From: Ascaris suum
Lineage: Eukaryota; Nematoda; Chromadorea; Rhabditida; Ascarididae
DNA: 64,000 bases
Assembly (NCBI GenBank): GCA_013433145.1
Contig: CM024174.1
Location: 7,224,336 to 7,288,335, forward strand
Direction: 5' to 3'
Shown: positions 1 to 11,586 of the stretch, piece by piece
Layout: each line of letters opens with the position of its first letter
Position numbering within the stretch: the first letter of the stretch is position 1
Position numbers and translations under genes: made by a program
The notes under the pieces: generated by a model
Told to the model about the DNA's origin: nothing
Database searches by the model: none
What the model saw: only the letters and a program-made list of their open reading frames with translations

Positions 1-3000
1 TATGATTTGCCATACTAGTGGCACTACCGGTTAGTAAGTTAATCTCTATAGCAACTTGATGGCATCTTAATTATAATATGGCCTAAAATTATATTCAAAT
101 CAACCGCAGCTGATAACATTTTCTCGAGCTCAGGCAATTAGCTACGAAGGAACTTCACCTCCGATTAAATTCGGTCACACAGATGTCAGATAACGCGAAT
201 GCAGTGATTTGCATTATGGTTGAAGTTGCAAGGATGATAAGGAGGAATTTTCTGAAACGTTCCGCTAATCACTTCAAACAACATGGGACAAATCTCCATA
301 TTTTAAGACGAATCTACTGTAATAGCTGTCACAATGATGGTTGATCTAATCATTTGTGGACAATTGAAAGTTTCATCAGAGCAATTAGAAGCTTCAAAGA
401 ATACTAGTAAACTTTGTGGTATTAATGAGTTTAATATCTATTCAACACATATAAAAATATCTGAGGTACTTAAGGGACGATTTTCTTTCATTCAGGTGTG
501 AAAGACCTGTCTCTGAGCGTCTTTCATTCAGGTGTGAAAGACCTGTCTCTGAGCGTCTTTCATTTAGGTGTGAAAGACCTGTCTCTGAGCGTCTTTCATT
601 TAGGTGTGAAAGACCTGTCTCTGAGCGTCTTTCATTTAGGTGTGAAAGACCTGTCTCTGAGCGTCTTTCATTCAGGTGTGAAAGACCTGTCTCTGAGCGT
701 CTTTCATTCAGGTGTGAAAGACCTGTCTCTGAGCGTTTTCACCTCTTGGAACGGTTTCGTCTTTTCCACAAAATTCTGATTACTATTTAAGTGACTAATT
801 TATTCACTCATTTGCAACAATGCTTTGAAAAATGCAAATAACTAGAGGCAGATAAAGCTCGCAGAATTGTGCTGTGACAAAAATGATACAATCATTTTCA
901 CCGTGAAAAACGTAACAGAGTAACTGGTCAATTTTAATGCATAAAACGGTTAGCAATAAAGAAGGATAATAATTGTGAAATATAAAACAGAGTAATTTCC
1001 ATCATAATGGATTCTATGGCCGATTGGTGGGAACAAAATTGTCGGCACTAAGAGAAAGTGGCATAAATTGATTGAATTCGTGGAAGATTTGATAGGGTTG
1101 TGCCATATTCTGACCAGTTTTTGTTTAGGGTGAATGTGAAAGGCCTCCCAGTTTACAAGGTGAGGTCGCAAGCTGAATGCAGTTGATCATATACGATGTG
1201 CAACAACCGTTAAAATAGTTAGACTCAGCTAGATGTGCGTTAAGGAAAAATATACGTTATTATGCGCCATGCACTATGCGTCAGATAAGAAATGAATGTG
1301 GTATAAATTAATAAATATTAGTGTGTTATGAATCAATGACGTCACTCTATACACTAATGCTAGATTTGCAGTTGGCGCGCTAGAATCGGTGAACAAAGGA
1401 ATCAGCCAAGAGTCAGAAATCTAAGGCAGTCTTTGAACAAAACAGTGAGTCGAGTATCACACTCATTGCCTTTTTCGCTGACTCTCTCAGGAGGTTTAAA
1501 CTCAGCGTTTCAAAAAACATGAGTGGAATTTCAGTTCTAGCAATCAACGACACCACTGCTTGCAATGCCAGATTTCGTTGGCAAGAACGAAGAAACTTGT
1601 GACAAGCCAAGTTTCCGTAAAGCACACTGCAAAGAAGAATGTAGAATCTAGCAGTGCTATCAAATGAATGCTTCACAGGTACGCCCAAAGGTGTGCAACT
1701 CTCACACAGGGCGTTACTCGCTTCTATGGCCGGTCTATACGTGCAGTGGTGTGTGCCTCCACACTCGATGTCCTTTGACAACTCCGATATCCATCTCTCG
1801 TTTCTTTCTTTAGCTCATATTTACGAACAGCTACTCGAGGTGAGCTTGAATGTGCAGAACTGAGCACCATCATACATTCTTCACGTATCTGCTTTCCAAA
1901 TCCTCTTCAATAAGAAAATAGGTTATGCTGTTAGAGGAGAATGCTGAAGTCGTTTAAACAGAAAATCTCTTTTGAAGAAGGAAATATTTTCGAAGGATTT
2001 GAGAAATGGAACACACGATTCTTTTATTACCATAAATGCGGTCCATTGCGAGGCAAGTTGATTTTAAACGCCTAGCGATGGTGGTCACTAGACTGCATAG
2101 AATTAATTTTTGTGCGTATCGTCGAATCTCTTTAATAGTATCGTATGCCTGATGAATGAGATTTTCAGTTATTTATGATATACGTTGGGGGTCGAGTAGG
2201 AGTTTTTGGTGGCGATGTGAGAAAACTCCTCGACGATATGGCCGTTTTTCGACCGACAATTGTTGCACTTGTACCGCGACTATTGAATCGATTCCACGAA
2301 AGGATACTGCAGGAGATTGCACATCAGAACCCTATAAAACGACTACTTTTCGAAATCGCTGTTAAAGTATAAAATTCACATAATCCCCTTTTTGAAGGTT
2401 TTGCATGCAGGTCGCGTGAAACTGCCATGGAATGAATCAGTGAAAAATCCAACTTTTTGCAATAAAAATATGAATAGAGAGGGGGAATTCATTAAGCGGC
2501 ATACGGAAAAGTCAGCCTCAGAAGAGTTTTTATATTCGTTCTTTGAGATTTTTTCGGCAGAACTTTTTGCTTTTATAGCAGAAGAGTCATTTATGTTTTC
2601 GTTCTCCTCTCGAAACGTTTTCTTTGCTCTTTTTGACCTTTTTTGGCAGCAGCAATCCCGCGTTTATGCGTTATCCGGTCATAAAAAATCATTTCGACTG
2701 GCAAAATACATTAAGCCAACTTTGACTGCAGTTTTCACCGTTCCAAAAGAGGATCCTCTGGTTCCAGCAGAAATAAGATCAGCTGCAGCCAGGAGGTGTC
2801 AGAGCGATTTTATATTACCACGAAGATCGAATGGCGCTTAATGAGGCGCACTCAATTGCCTTTCACATCGATCATTTAGATTCTCTCTTCGATTATTCTC
2901 AGAAAGGACTAACCTGAACAAAGGCGGTAAATAACAGTTAATAGAGGATCGCGCATAAGAGTATAACGTGAGTTATCGAGAGAGCGAAAGGCGCTTTCGT

Positions 3001-6000
3001 TGAAACGAATTTGCAGCTGTCGGTTGAGGAATTACTTCAGACAATCGACTACCGTGAAATATGAGACGAAATTATGCAATTTTGCAATATCGCTCAATGA
3101 TGGCTTTAAATTGTTACTACAAACATTGTCGATAATACATTGAAACATTTCAGTCGAAGTTGAAAACACTCTCGAAAGGTGAAATGTGCTTCGACACCGT
3201 TTGGGATAAGCTAGTCTTCAGTAAATTTCACGCTAGATTTGGAGGAAACTTGCGTCTTTTAACAACTGGAGGTGCGCCAGTTTCCAAGGAAGTGATGAGA
3301 TTCTCACGTATCGCCTATGGTTGTCCAGTTTTCGAAGGGTTTGTTCGAATCATTTTTATTCACTCTCAGTCAAAATTTTCGAAGTAACTGAATCAAAGTG
3401 ATAATTTTACCGTTCGTCTTAAATCATTAAGCACAATTGCAATAATCATCGTTCGCTTGTCGAAATCACTAACCAACAGTCTCGCAACGATGTATGAAGT
3501 AACCAGAAATAACGCAATGCACAGAATAGCGGAATTATTCATTTCCATCTCATTTTCCAACTGTAATATTGCGAACGCAGTCTCCGCACTGCAAAAGTGA
3601 CAATCTTTAGCATGTTTACAACACATCCTCGAATTGCACTAAATATAGCAATTTCTATGTGATACTTCGTAATTACGGACGGCTATAAATCAATTTTGTT
3701 ATTTGAGTTGATTGATTGCGCCTTTGTGGGAGAAAGCATGTACTGCGGAAGTAAGACTTTCCATTTGATGAAGTCAATATGAGGGACTATTCGGTTTTGA
3801 ATTTGGTCGCAAATGGCATTGAGAAATCAGAATTTTAAGGTATGGTCAAACCGAGTGCTGTGCGGCTGGCACTATTACTTTACCCTTTGATGTGGAAGGT
3901 GGACACGTTGGTGGACCAGCTGCCTGGGCAGAGGTAATCATCTCTTATTGAAGAGAAAGCTTTTGAAGCACTTCAAAAGTGAAAACTCCCACGGACGCTT
4001 GATTGATTCAACTCATTTCAGCCTAAAGTATTTTAATTTAACCTTCAGAAAAGTCGCTATGTTTAAACTTGCACAGTGAACTTCAAAATTCGGAATTTAA
4101 CGCAGTTTTGTTTCAGTGGCACAATGTTATTAACAGCCCTTACGATGTAAAGCAGTATAATAAGTCGCACAAATACTTTTGACTTTAAAATAGTATAATT
4201 CTGTAATTACCTTCCTAAGGGACAATTTTTGAGAAGCTTGCAGTCGACCTTTAAGATAAAGTTGATCGATGTGGACGAATTGCAATACTGTGCGGAAAAC
4301 GATATTGGGGAAGTGTGCTTCAGAGGTGCGGCACTCATGAACGGTTATTTCAACGATCCGGATTTGACTTCGAAAGCGGTCGATGAACAGGTTCCTTTAT
4401 GCGGAATGCACCGATCTTTTTCTTAGACTGATTATTTTTGAGATACGTTTGCTCTGTATTTGACAACAATGATATCTACTGAGCAAAGATATCTTTTCTC
4501 CGAAGAAGGAGTCCACTCGGTGGTGTAATGAAGTACACTCGCCCTAATAAGCTGACAAGAAATGTCACCTGCTTAGGAGCAATAGGAAACAAAGGCAATG
4601 TGTAAAGGGTTGTGCTCTATGAATGTTTGACGAACAGTGCGCCAATTTATGACGGTGAGTAAATTGTTGCGTAACTGTAGTCGAATTACTACTACATTGT
4701 TGAAAGTGGTATTTGACGTTGCAATCGATAACAGAGAGGGGAACATCTGCGCTGAGATGCAGAATAAATTCCTTCAATAAACAGAACAATTCCTAATAAT
4801 AACTCTCGAAAAGAACTCGAAGAATATATGAATTTAGGATATTTTAACGGTGCTTTTAATTTCACTTCTCAATCCGATATCTTTTAATGTTAAGGGATGG
4901 CTGCATACTGGCGATATTGGAGAATGGCTACCGAATGGATCCTTACGTATAATCGGTCGCCGAAATAATGTCTTTAAGCTCGCGCAAGGCGATTTCGTCT
5001 CTCCAGAACAAGTGGAAAACATCTATCTGCAGCATCCTATCGTTAAGCAGGTAAACAGTTTATATATTCACGAAAGGATTCTACGAATAAAGAAACTGTC
5101 TTCGTTTTCCGCTCAGTGGTCACCCACAAGTCGATTATCAATTCACAGAGGTGATCTGCTGATCTCAAGATCTGCGGTCTAGGGTTGATTTCGAATAAGG
5201 GTGGAGCGAGGGGGTGTGAAGTGTATGGTAGGTATTCAGGGAGATGAAGAAATTTGGAGCTTATTACACGTGCCTCATGGAATCTTTAGTGATGCCTCTA
5301 CTTCCTATAGCCAGTTCACGTATCTGGAAGACGCCTACAAATAGTAAGTGGAGGCAAGGTCGATCGAAACAAGGCGAACTAAACATTCGGTTGTGTGCTT
5401 ATGTTGTCATTTATGCAGCCCATATAAATATAAATAAAAAATTATATTATAAATGTATGTTGAATATAAATATATGTAGGAGTACAAATAACATAAGTAT
5501 AAATAACACAAAAAATTGCAAGTTTCGAAAATACTACATCAGGTTCATTTTGAATTGGGATATAGATGCATTATCCTCATGGGATGGATGTGTATCTCAC
5601 GAACATTCTCATGGGATTGAATAGTCTCTATCGGAATTCTACCGTTTATGGCCATCCCGTACCCCTTTGCAACGTTTGGCGAAGCAGGCATGTAGCTTTG
5701 TGTTCAGGTATTCGTTTATGGATCCTCACAACGTGCTTATCTCGTCGCGATTGTCGTCGTTGATGTGACATTACTACGAAAGCAATATGCTACCCCATCT
5801 ACTCAGCAGGTGTCGTTCTTGCATAGTGAAGAGAAATATTCCGCTATGAATAACTTCCTTAGCGAATCACCTTTAGACTTCCGCCGACAAACAACCACTT
5901 TAACTTTAAGACGTCTTAGTCAGTTTCTCTTCCCACTAATCATAACCCATTGAATGGTTCGACCCGAACACTTCATAAGCCACTGCTGAGTTACTACTGC

Positions 6001-7406
6001 AAATGAAAACTATGATTCCATCACTGACCGAAAGAACTTTGTTTCAAAGCCGTCATCTTGATTGAAGGTTCCCTTTAAAGGTTCCCTTCCTTTGTATTGG
6101 CAAGGAAAAACTCTGTTCTTTACTGACCGATCATTAACCGCGAGTTTGGTTGTCTTCCAAAGGTGTTGAGAGGGCATCGATGAAACGGCTAGAAGTGAAC
6201 TTTGGCGAAATGGTAGAAATTGTTACTGCTAAGAAATGAGGGTAGGTAAATGAACGCTGAGTTAAGAGCGGGTAAGCGGAAGATTTTGAAGAGTCAGGAT
6301 AACATTTGTTTCACTGGTTCATTTACCTCGATAACTTCTTATTCTCCTTCGATCTGGTTGAAAAAATTCCTGTCAGCTTCCACCATTCAAAGTCTTTTAC
6401 TGGTTTCTGCAGTGGCTGTGCGCCTTCGGGCGATTAAATGTAGATAAATCACGTTCCTTGAATCGTTAAGAGAACCAGTTTCCTAGACTATTTGATACCA
6501 TTCATTTTCGAAACTGAAGCACCTGTTTCTTTATGTCTCGATAATGTTCGTCAGCTGACAAATTTAGGTCGGATTCATTAAAAAGTTGGTGGTCGAGATA
6601 CCGTCACAAATGTGCCTTAGCAGCCCGAATGTCGATCGAACTGAACCTGACATTAATGAACTGTTGAATTCCAGGAAAATTTGACCATGGCGCTCTTTCT
6701 GGGACCCTGAAGATGATAATGGTAGAGCCGGACATAGTTTAACTGGGGAAGGAAGAACAAATAGGGATGAATGTTGACAGTAGCTTTCATAGCTGCGAAA
6801 AATGGGAGAATATTAGCAAAGACGTAGTTGGTCGCGATATTATTGAGGGTTCCGACGAGGATATTCCAACGTGCGGTACTCGGAATGAAATACAGCGCAC
6901 TCAAAACAACACTAATAGTATACCCGTTTCGTTGTTACAGTCGATCGCAGGCAACATTTACTCTGGAGCTAGGGCGCGGGCCCAAATATCGCCTGGGGGC
7001 ATGGCTCTCAATCGTCTCCTTTCACTTGACTGTAAATGAAGCAGAAGCCAAAATAAAAGTTGACCTTAACATCAAAAGGGTTAGCCTTCTGTGCTGACAG
7101 CGCATCGTTTTAATAAAAAAATCTTGAAGAAGTCTATTTTAGGAGAAGACCACACAGTCATCGAGCACTGCTAGTCTTTTATCCGATATAGGAGTGCGTA
7201 GGAAGTTCCTGTTGGACCTACGCAAACTGGGTTCGTGTAAAGGCCTTACTGGAATCGAACAAATCAACAACCTCTACCTCACAGCTGACGAATTCACCGC
7301 TGAATCAGGACTTCTTACGCCGACGCTCAAGATTAAGCGCACTGCACTTGCTGACAGATTCGCCGAGAATATCGAACAGCTCTACTCGCGGGATCTGCTT
7401 ATCTAA
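1..7406 (+). CDS. Long-chain acyl-CoA synthetase (ACSL/ACS family), 5'-partial, multi-exon
   Basis: Activates long-chain fatty acids to acyl-CoA through an acyl-adenylate (ANL superfamily), usually at ER, peroxisome or mitochondrial membranes. The start lies upstream of the window. Exons that keep frame across GT..AG introns: 1-29, 1679-1839, 2169-2366, 3154-3338, 3840-3933, 4244-4390, 4895-5050, 5708-5809 and a terminal exon from about 7192 (or 7175) to the stop at 7404-7406. The AMP-binding P-loop TSGTTG/TPKG is split by the first intron inside a Gly codon. Other family signatures are LTTGGAPVS, YGQTE (3841 on), GWLHTGDIGEW (4895 on), a Lys-rich segment before SPEQVENIY, VFVYGSS (5708 on) and the C-terminal GLLTPTLKIKR (about 7300). 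The exon expected between 5809 and 7192 was not found; a stretch at 6180-6237 resembles it but runs into a stop. Family assignment is very secure; the exact C-terminal splicing is not. Confidence 0.93.
495..739. repeat. 36-bp minisatellite, about 7 copies, each unit a hairpin
   Basis: Seven tandem units with a strict 36-bp period start at 495, 531, 567, 603, 639, 675 and 711; the last one degenerates. Every full unit contains the inverted pair TGAAAGAC / GTCTTTCA around a 12-base loop, so the array is a row of potential hairpins. Units differ mainly at one base near the end (CATTCAG versus CATTTAG). The array sits in the first visible intron of the acyl-CoA synthetase gene. The 93-codon open frame across it is a by-product of the period being divisible by three. 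Confidence 0.95.
5400..5525. repeat. AT-rich degenerate TATAAATA-type repeat in ACSL intron
   Basis: The stretch is built mostly from variants of ATAAATA/TATAAAT with very few G or C bases. It lies in the intron between the ACSL exons ending at 5050 and starting at 5708. It has no coding content; probably simple low-complexity intronic DNA. Confidence 0.6.
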
Positions 7407-7823
7407 TCTCTACTCAAGATGAAGCAGCTTTATCCTGAAGTTCTGCCTTCAGCAACTTCCTTAGATTCAATAGAACGTCACCAATCAAGAACACGGCACA
7501 CTCCTACTGAAATCAGTTCGAAACATGAAGCGTTAAGGCTGCTCTAACTTTTGGGAGCTCGGCAAATCATCCGATTGCATCAAAGACAGTCTTTAGTCGA
7601 ATGATATTCTATCCATGAAAAAAAAAAGGAACACACCTTGAGTGGCACGAGATAAACCACTCAATTTTGCGACCAAACAAGAGATAGTTCATCCATCAAT
7701 GCACAGTGACACAACACCCTGTTGTCACATATTAAGCGAACAAACAGATGCACTGGAGTAAATGCACTTCGAAAATTTATCTTCCATTCCGATTTTTGCT
7801 TTTTCAATACAGAATCTTGAGAG

Positions 7824-7851
7824 AACCTACAAGGAACACCCCTTGTAGGTT
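7824..7851. other. Perfect 11-bp inverted repeat downstream of ACSL
   Basis: AACCTACAAGG at 7824 is followed after six bases by its exact reverse complement, ending at 7851. It lies about 420 bases past the ACSL stop codon. It could be a transcribed hairpin in a 3' region or chance; no flanking gene explains it. Confidence 0.5.
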
Positions 7852-8921
7852 GTTGCAGGAATTTTTGAGAGAGCTGGGGCTCAACCCTCCTCGAATCTCA
7901 CTAACAACTGGGAAGGCTTTTGAATTCAGCGAAATTTCACAGCGTTGCTTTAGGCGCAGCATGAAGTCGTGATTGCACTACTCCATCTTAGCACTACCAC
8001 TGCGGGAAAGCAAACACTTCCACAGGTAGGAATATCCACATGCGTGCATGACCAAGTGGGACTGCAAAATGGGATGAGGGGATGGGTCTGATGTGAACAG
8101 AAACCAGATGGCGGTACCTTGGAAGCTCGCATTTTCATCGTTGCAAATCCGCACGGAATACAGCAGGATGGAGTCATATAAGGGACCTTATCTTGAATCT
8201 TTCAGATCGCAATGCCACTTTTGTGTTACAGACTATATTCGACGGATGTAACGTATAGCATTATTCAAACAATTCTGTATACAGTCTGTACAAAGAAGGA
8301 GCCTAGTCGCCAGAAGGTCGTCGCACCGGTGGATGCATAACCATGTCGTCAATTCGCTTTCTCTCTTCCTCCTTATTTTCTTGCGCTGCAGTCGACTCGG
8401 AAACAAACCGAAAGTCTCCCCTAAAGTAATCAACATGCACTTAAGTTCATGCCTTCTTTTTGCACTGCTATTGTCTACCACGGATGATACAGCACAGCCT
8501 GGAACTTCAGTGGAAAACACTATGCGGTAAAACGCTATAACAACGCAGTAATTATAGCAGTAACCGAATCCATGAATGTCCCAAGGAAAAATAATCGCAA
8601 CTGATCCTAATAAACTCACTTATGAAGGAGAACTGGTAATTTGCTGCTCGGCCGTTAACCGATCAAAAAATCTTTCGAGATGCAAAATAACGAATAACGA
8701 AATGGTTCACTTCCTTCAAGGTGAGAACAAATTAGCGTGGCTTTAAAGCTCTCGAAGATTTTCTAAACAGAATGCAAGAGCCATAGCTTCGAATTAACTC
8801 GGAGGAGATCATTCTGAACGGCCGACCCTCCGCAATGAGATTGATTAATAGGGGAGGATTATGACAGAACGCATAGGAGAACCGAAAGAAAAAAAAACAA
8901 ACGTGCGCATAAAATAGGGAC
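7852..8921. other. Intergenic, no supported gene
   Basis: This lies between the convergent ends of the ACSL gene and the first J-domain gene. The only noticeable item is a possible signal-peptide-like open frame on the + strand from 8434, with a hydrophobic start of about 12 residues followed by a GTAAAA donor-like site at 8527. I could not connect it to any downstream exon, so no gene is called. Confidence 0.4.
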
Positions 8922-11586
8922 TCACATCCTCTGATAGACGCCACTCGTTATGGCGACTGCGAAGAAGACGACCAGATATATTGCAAGGATTTTGTTGAGC
9001 AATTCAAAATTATATGCAAAATCGTTAGTGAAATCGAAACGCCTGGAAAAGTGGACAACCGATAGGGCAGCGCTATACAACGTCAGCGCATAAAACGCAT
9101 CGCTGACTTGCAGTGAAGGTCGGACGGTGGGTAAGGATATGTACGTAACATGCTGCGAATGTATAAAGCAAGGGAGAAGCGTGTCAGATGCGTAGGCTCA
9201 ACGTGCACGTTTTGTCCTTCTCAGAACGCCAAAGCATTCCATAAGTTATTGTAAATAATAAAACGAACGCAATGTTCTATTCTAATTTTGAACAACACTT
9301 CGGTCGTCAATTAACTTCACTGACAAAAAGTTAATCCGACCGTTTCTAAACGATGTAAATTATTCGGCTGCAAGTGTTGCAAATTTTTAAGCACCTTTGG
9401 ATGGCCAAAACTCCATTCAATGCCCACGGATCAATTTGAATGTTTGTAAAATATGTGTGCCTGTAGTGTGCCGTACATCCATCAAATTTCATAGTCCTAG
9501 CTTCATGACTCTCAAATTGAAACTACCTGACAGACAAACAGATGCAAACACACACACATATAAATAAACCGTCCTACAAACGAGAGTCCGCGAAATGACG
9601 CAAGAAAGAACGAGTAAAACCAGCAACAGGAATTCAGGCCTGAAGCGCAAGAAGCAAAAGCACGCGAAAGATTATATATCAAGAAATGACTCGAACGGAT
9701 CACGGAAGTTAGTAACAGTCGTCTTGCATCTACTCGCGAAATTCTTTTTTTCGTTCCTCTCCAAACCCAACGTTAATTTCAAATAGGGCCTGACGATTAC
9801 AATTAGTCATCTGCCGACATGCGAAAACTGGTTCCCAAGAATATGCATTAAAAACGGTTTACAAAGCCATATGATGCTAGCAACAAAAATGAGTGCGTGG
9901 GTAGGGCACTCGATTCATTGCCTCGTTTACTCGCCACCCCAGGGGTCTCTAACACATAAATGTTGCAGTGTCCACAATACCACACGTATTGGCAGTCATT
10001 ATTTTCGTGCTTACTGAACCGCTCAGCTGCTATCCTGTCGCAAAACCCGACGTCGAAATGCTTGTTCAACGCACCTTCCAAACGGCTTCTTGTCTGAATT
10101 CCACGATTGGGACTTTGCATATTGCCTAATAATATATCTGGACTCGAGAATGCTATATCACCTCACTGCTTTAGCTGCCCTTGGCCGATACTAAATGAGG
10201 TGAGAGGAAATACATGAACTCACGAAGAATATGCACCATCGGTTCGTTGACGGGAAAATCCACGTCTGCTGGAATACCGTGCACTCTGACGCCGTAAGAA
10301 TTCTGCCCTCCTGCGCAACTGTTCATCCCAAGCACGCTGTCGCATCTCCTCCTGGAAGGCCTGATATGCCTCACTGTCGTACCGTCTTCGAAACTGATCA
10401 AACATCTGCAAGTATTCATTTCACATGAGAGTATCATTTAGAAAAAATCCCCTGCTTTAACTCTTACAGTTCACTTGTCTCTTCATGTTACAGTCTCTTC
10501 CAAAATGGAACAACCTCCGTCACAAAATCGGACTTTCAAATATATACAAATACTCGAGCATAGTAATCACGAACGCAGATGTCTATCAACAACCAAAACA
10601 AAATATCAACACCGATCTCTCAAGACTTACGTCGACGAACTCACACCAGCCACGCGTGTTTAAAGACACGCGAAAGACTGCACTTCCTCATTCTACTGTT
10701 CGTGAGGACTCATTAAGAGGATAGGGGTACACAAATAACTTACCCGCTGATATTCTGCTTCTGTGTAGCTCTGCCGAGGAGGCTGGGCCCGGGTTCGATG
10801 CCTCACATTAAAAGGAGAAGTGAAGGGTCCTTCATGGAAGGGCGACTCAAAGTTAAAAGCGTTCTGGATAGATATCTGTTGGTCATAAGCACGTCGCTTT
10901 TCTGGATCTCTTAATACATCGTAGGCATCCTTTATCACCATGAAATTAGTCGTTGATGCACTACTGATCGACGAACCCGCCACATCTGGATGATACTGCA
11001 AACGATGAAATCAAAATTTATACGTTCCACCAAACATCTGCAAACGATGAAATCAAAATTTATACGTTCCATCATCTCACCTGCTGAACCATGTCTTAAA
11101 AAGTTTTGAAGCACCTACCCTATGCTGTATGTAGTGCTGCATAATAGGAAGCATCAAAAATTACGAAGGGTCGAAATGAGACTGTTATCGAGTTCTAGTT
11201 CCGATTCGCTGGTCCTCCACATCCTGCCCTCCCCCCCCCCCCCCCCCCCTCCTCTCTAACGCTTCAGCAAGATATGTAAAAAGGCTTCTCAGGAAAATAT
11301 TCTCTATCGAAGAACTGTAACCATGCCCCCAAGAAAATCAGAAGGAAATGTTTTGCACCTTTGATTGTGATGCAAACAAAGGAAACCTTGTGCGAGGGAA
11401 CGAACGAACCTTCTTCGATAGTGTATAGAAGGCATTCTTGATTTCCTTGAGCGAGGCATCTCGTCTCACACCAAGAACTTCATAATGCGTTCTTGCATCG
11501 TTTCTGTAATGAATAGAGATGCGCTGAGTATGTCGCATGGGCCGAATGAGCAATAGCTGTGCCCTCTCACCATTCGAGTATCGCAT
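8922..11586 (-). CDS. J-domain protein with C-terminal membrane helix (DNAJC30-like)
   Basis: Four exons join in frame: 11586-11410, 10995-10744, 10405-10224 and 9042-8922 (stop TGA at 8922-8924), giving about 243 residues. Residues 1-40 are Arg-rich with few acids, like a mitochondrial presequence. The J domain follows: THYEVLGV, helix II ending SLSKK-type, the HPD motif (YHPD) at the start of exon 2, then AYDVLRDPEKRRAYD. Next is a linker and a highly charged Arg/Glu/Gln segment opening with MFDQFRRRY. Residues about 219-235 form one hydrophobic helix (ILAIYLVVFFAVAIT) near the C terminus. This order (J domain, MF..F..-R/E-rich region, terminal TM) matches DNAJC30, a mitochondrial inner-membrane co-chaperone. 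J proteins stimulate Hsp70 ATPase through HPD. The start codon at 11586 is chosen because it gives the presequence-like leader; an upstream exon cannot be excluded. Confidence 0.85.
10996..11071 (-). repeat. Tandem duplication carrying the exon-2 splice acceptor of the J-domain gene
   Basis: A 34-base identical block recurs with a 42-base period (10996 and 11038). On the minus strand each copy ends in CGTTTGCAG, so the gene has two equivalent acceptors directly before exon 2. The proximal one, at 10996-10998, joins exon 1 to the HPD motif in frame. Use of the distal one would add 42 bases that contain an in-frame TGA. Confidence 0.85.
11231..11249. repeat. Poly-C tract, 19 bases (poly-G on minus strand)
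   Basis: An uninterrupted run of 19 C in a C/T-rich context, within the first intron of the J-domain gene at 8922-11586. Runs of this length can form G-quadruplexes on the G strand. Confidence 0.9.

Noticed and set aside
498..779. 93-codon ORF made of a repeated 12-residue unit
   Set aside because: It is the translation of the 36-bp intronic minisatellite; no splice or homology support.
8434..8526. Possible signal-peptide exon ending at a GTAAAA donor
   Set aside because: No downstream exon could be connected, and short hydrophobic frames are common by chance.
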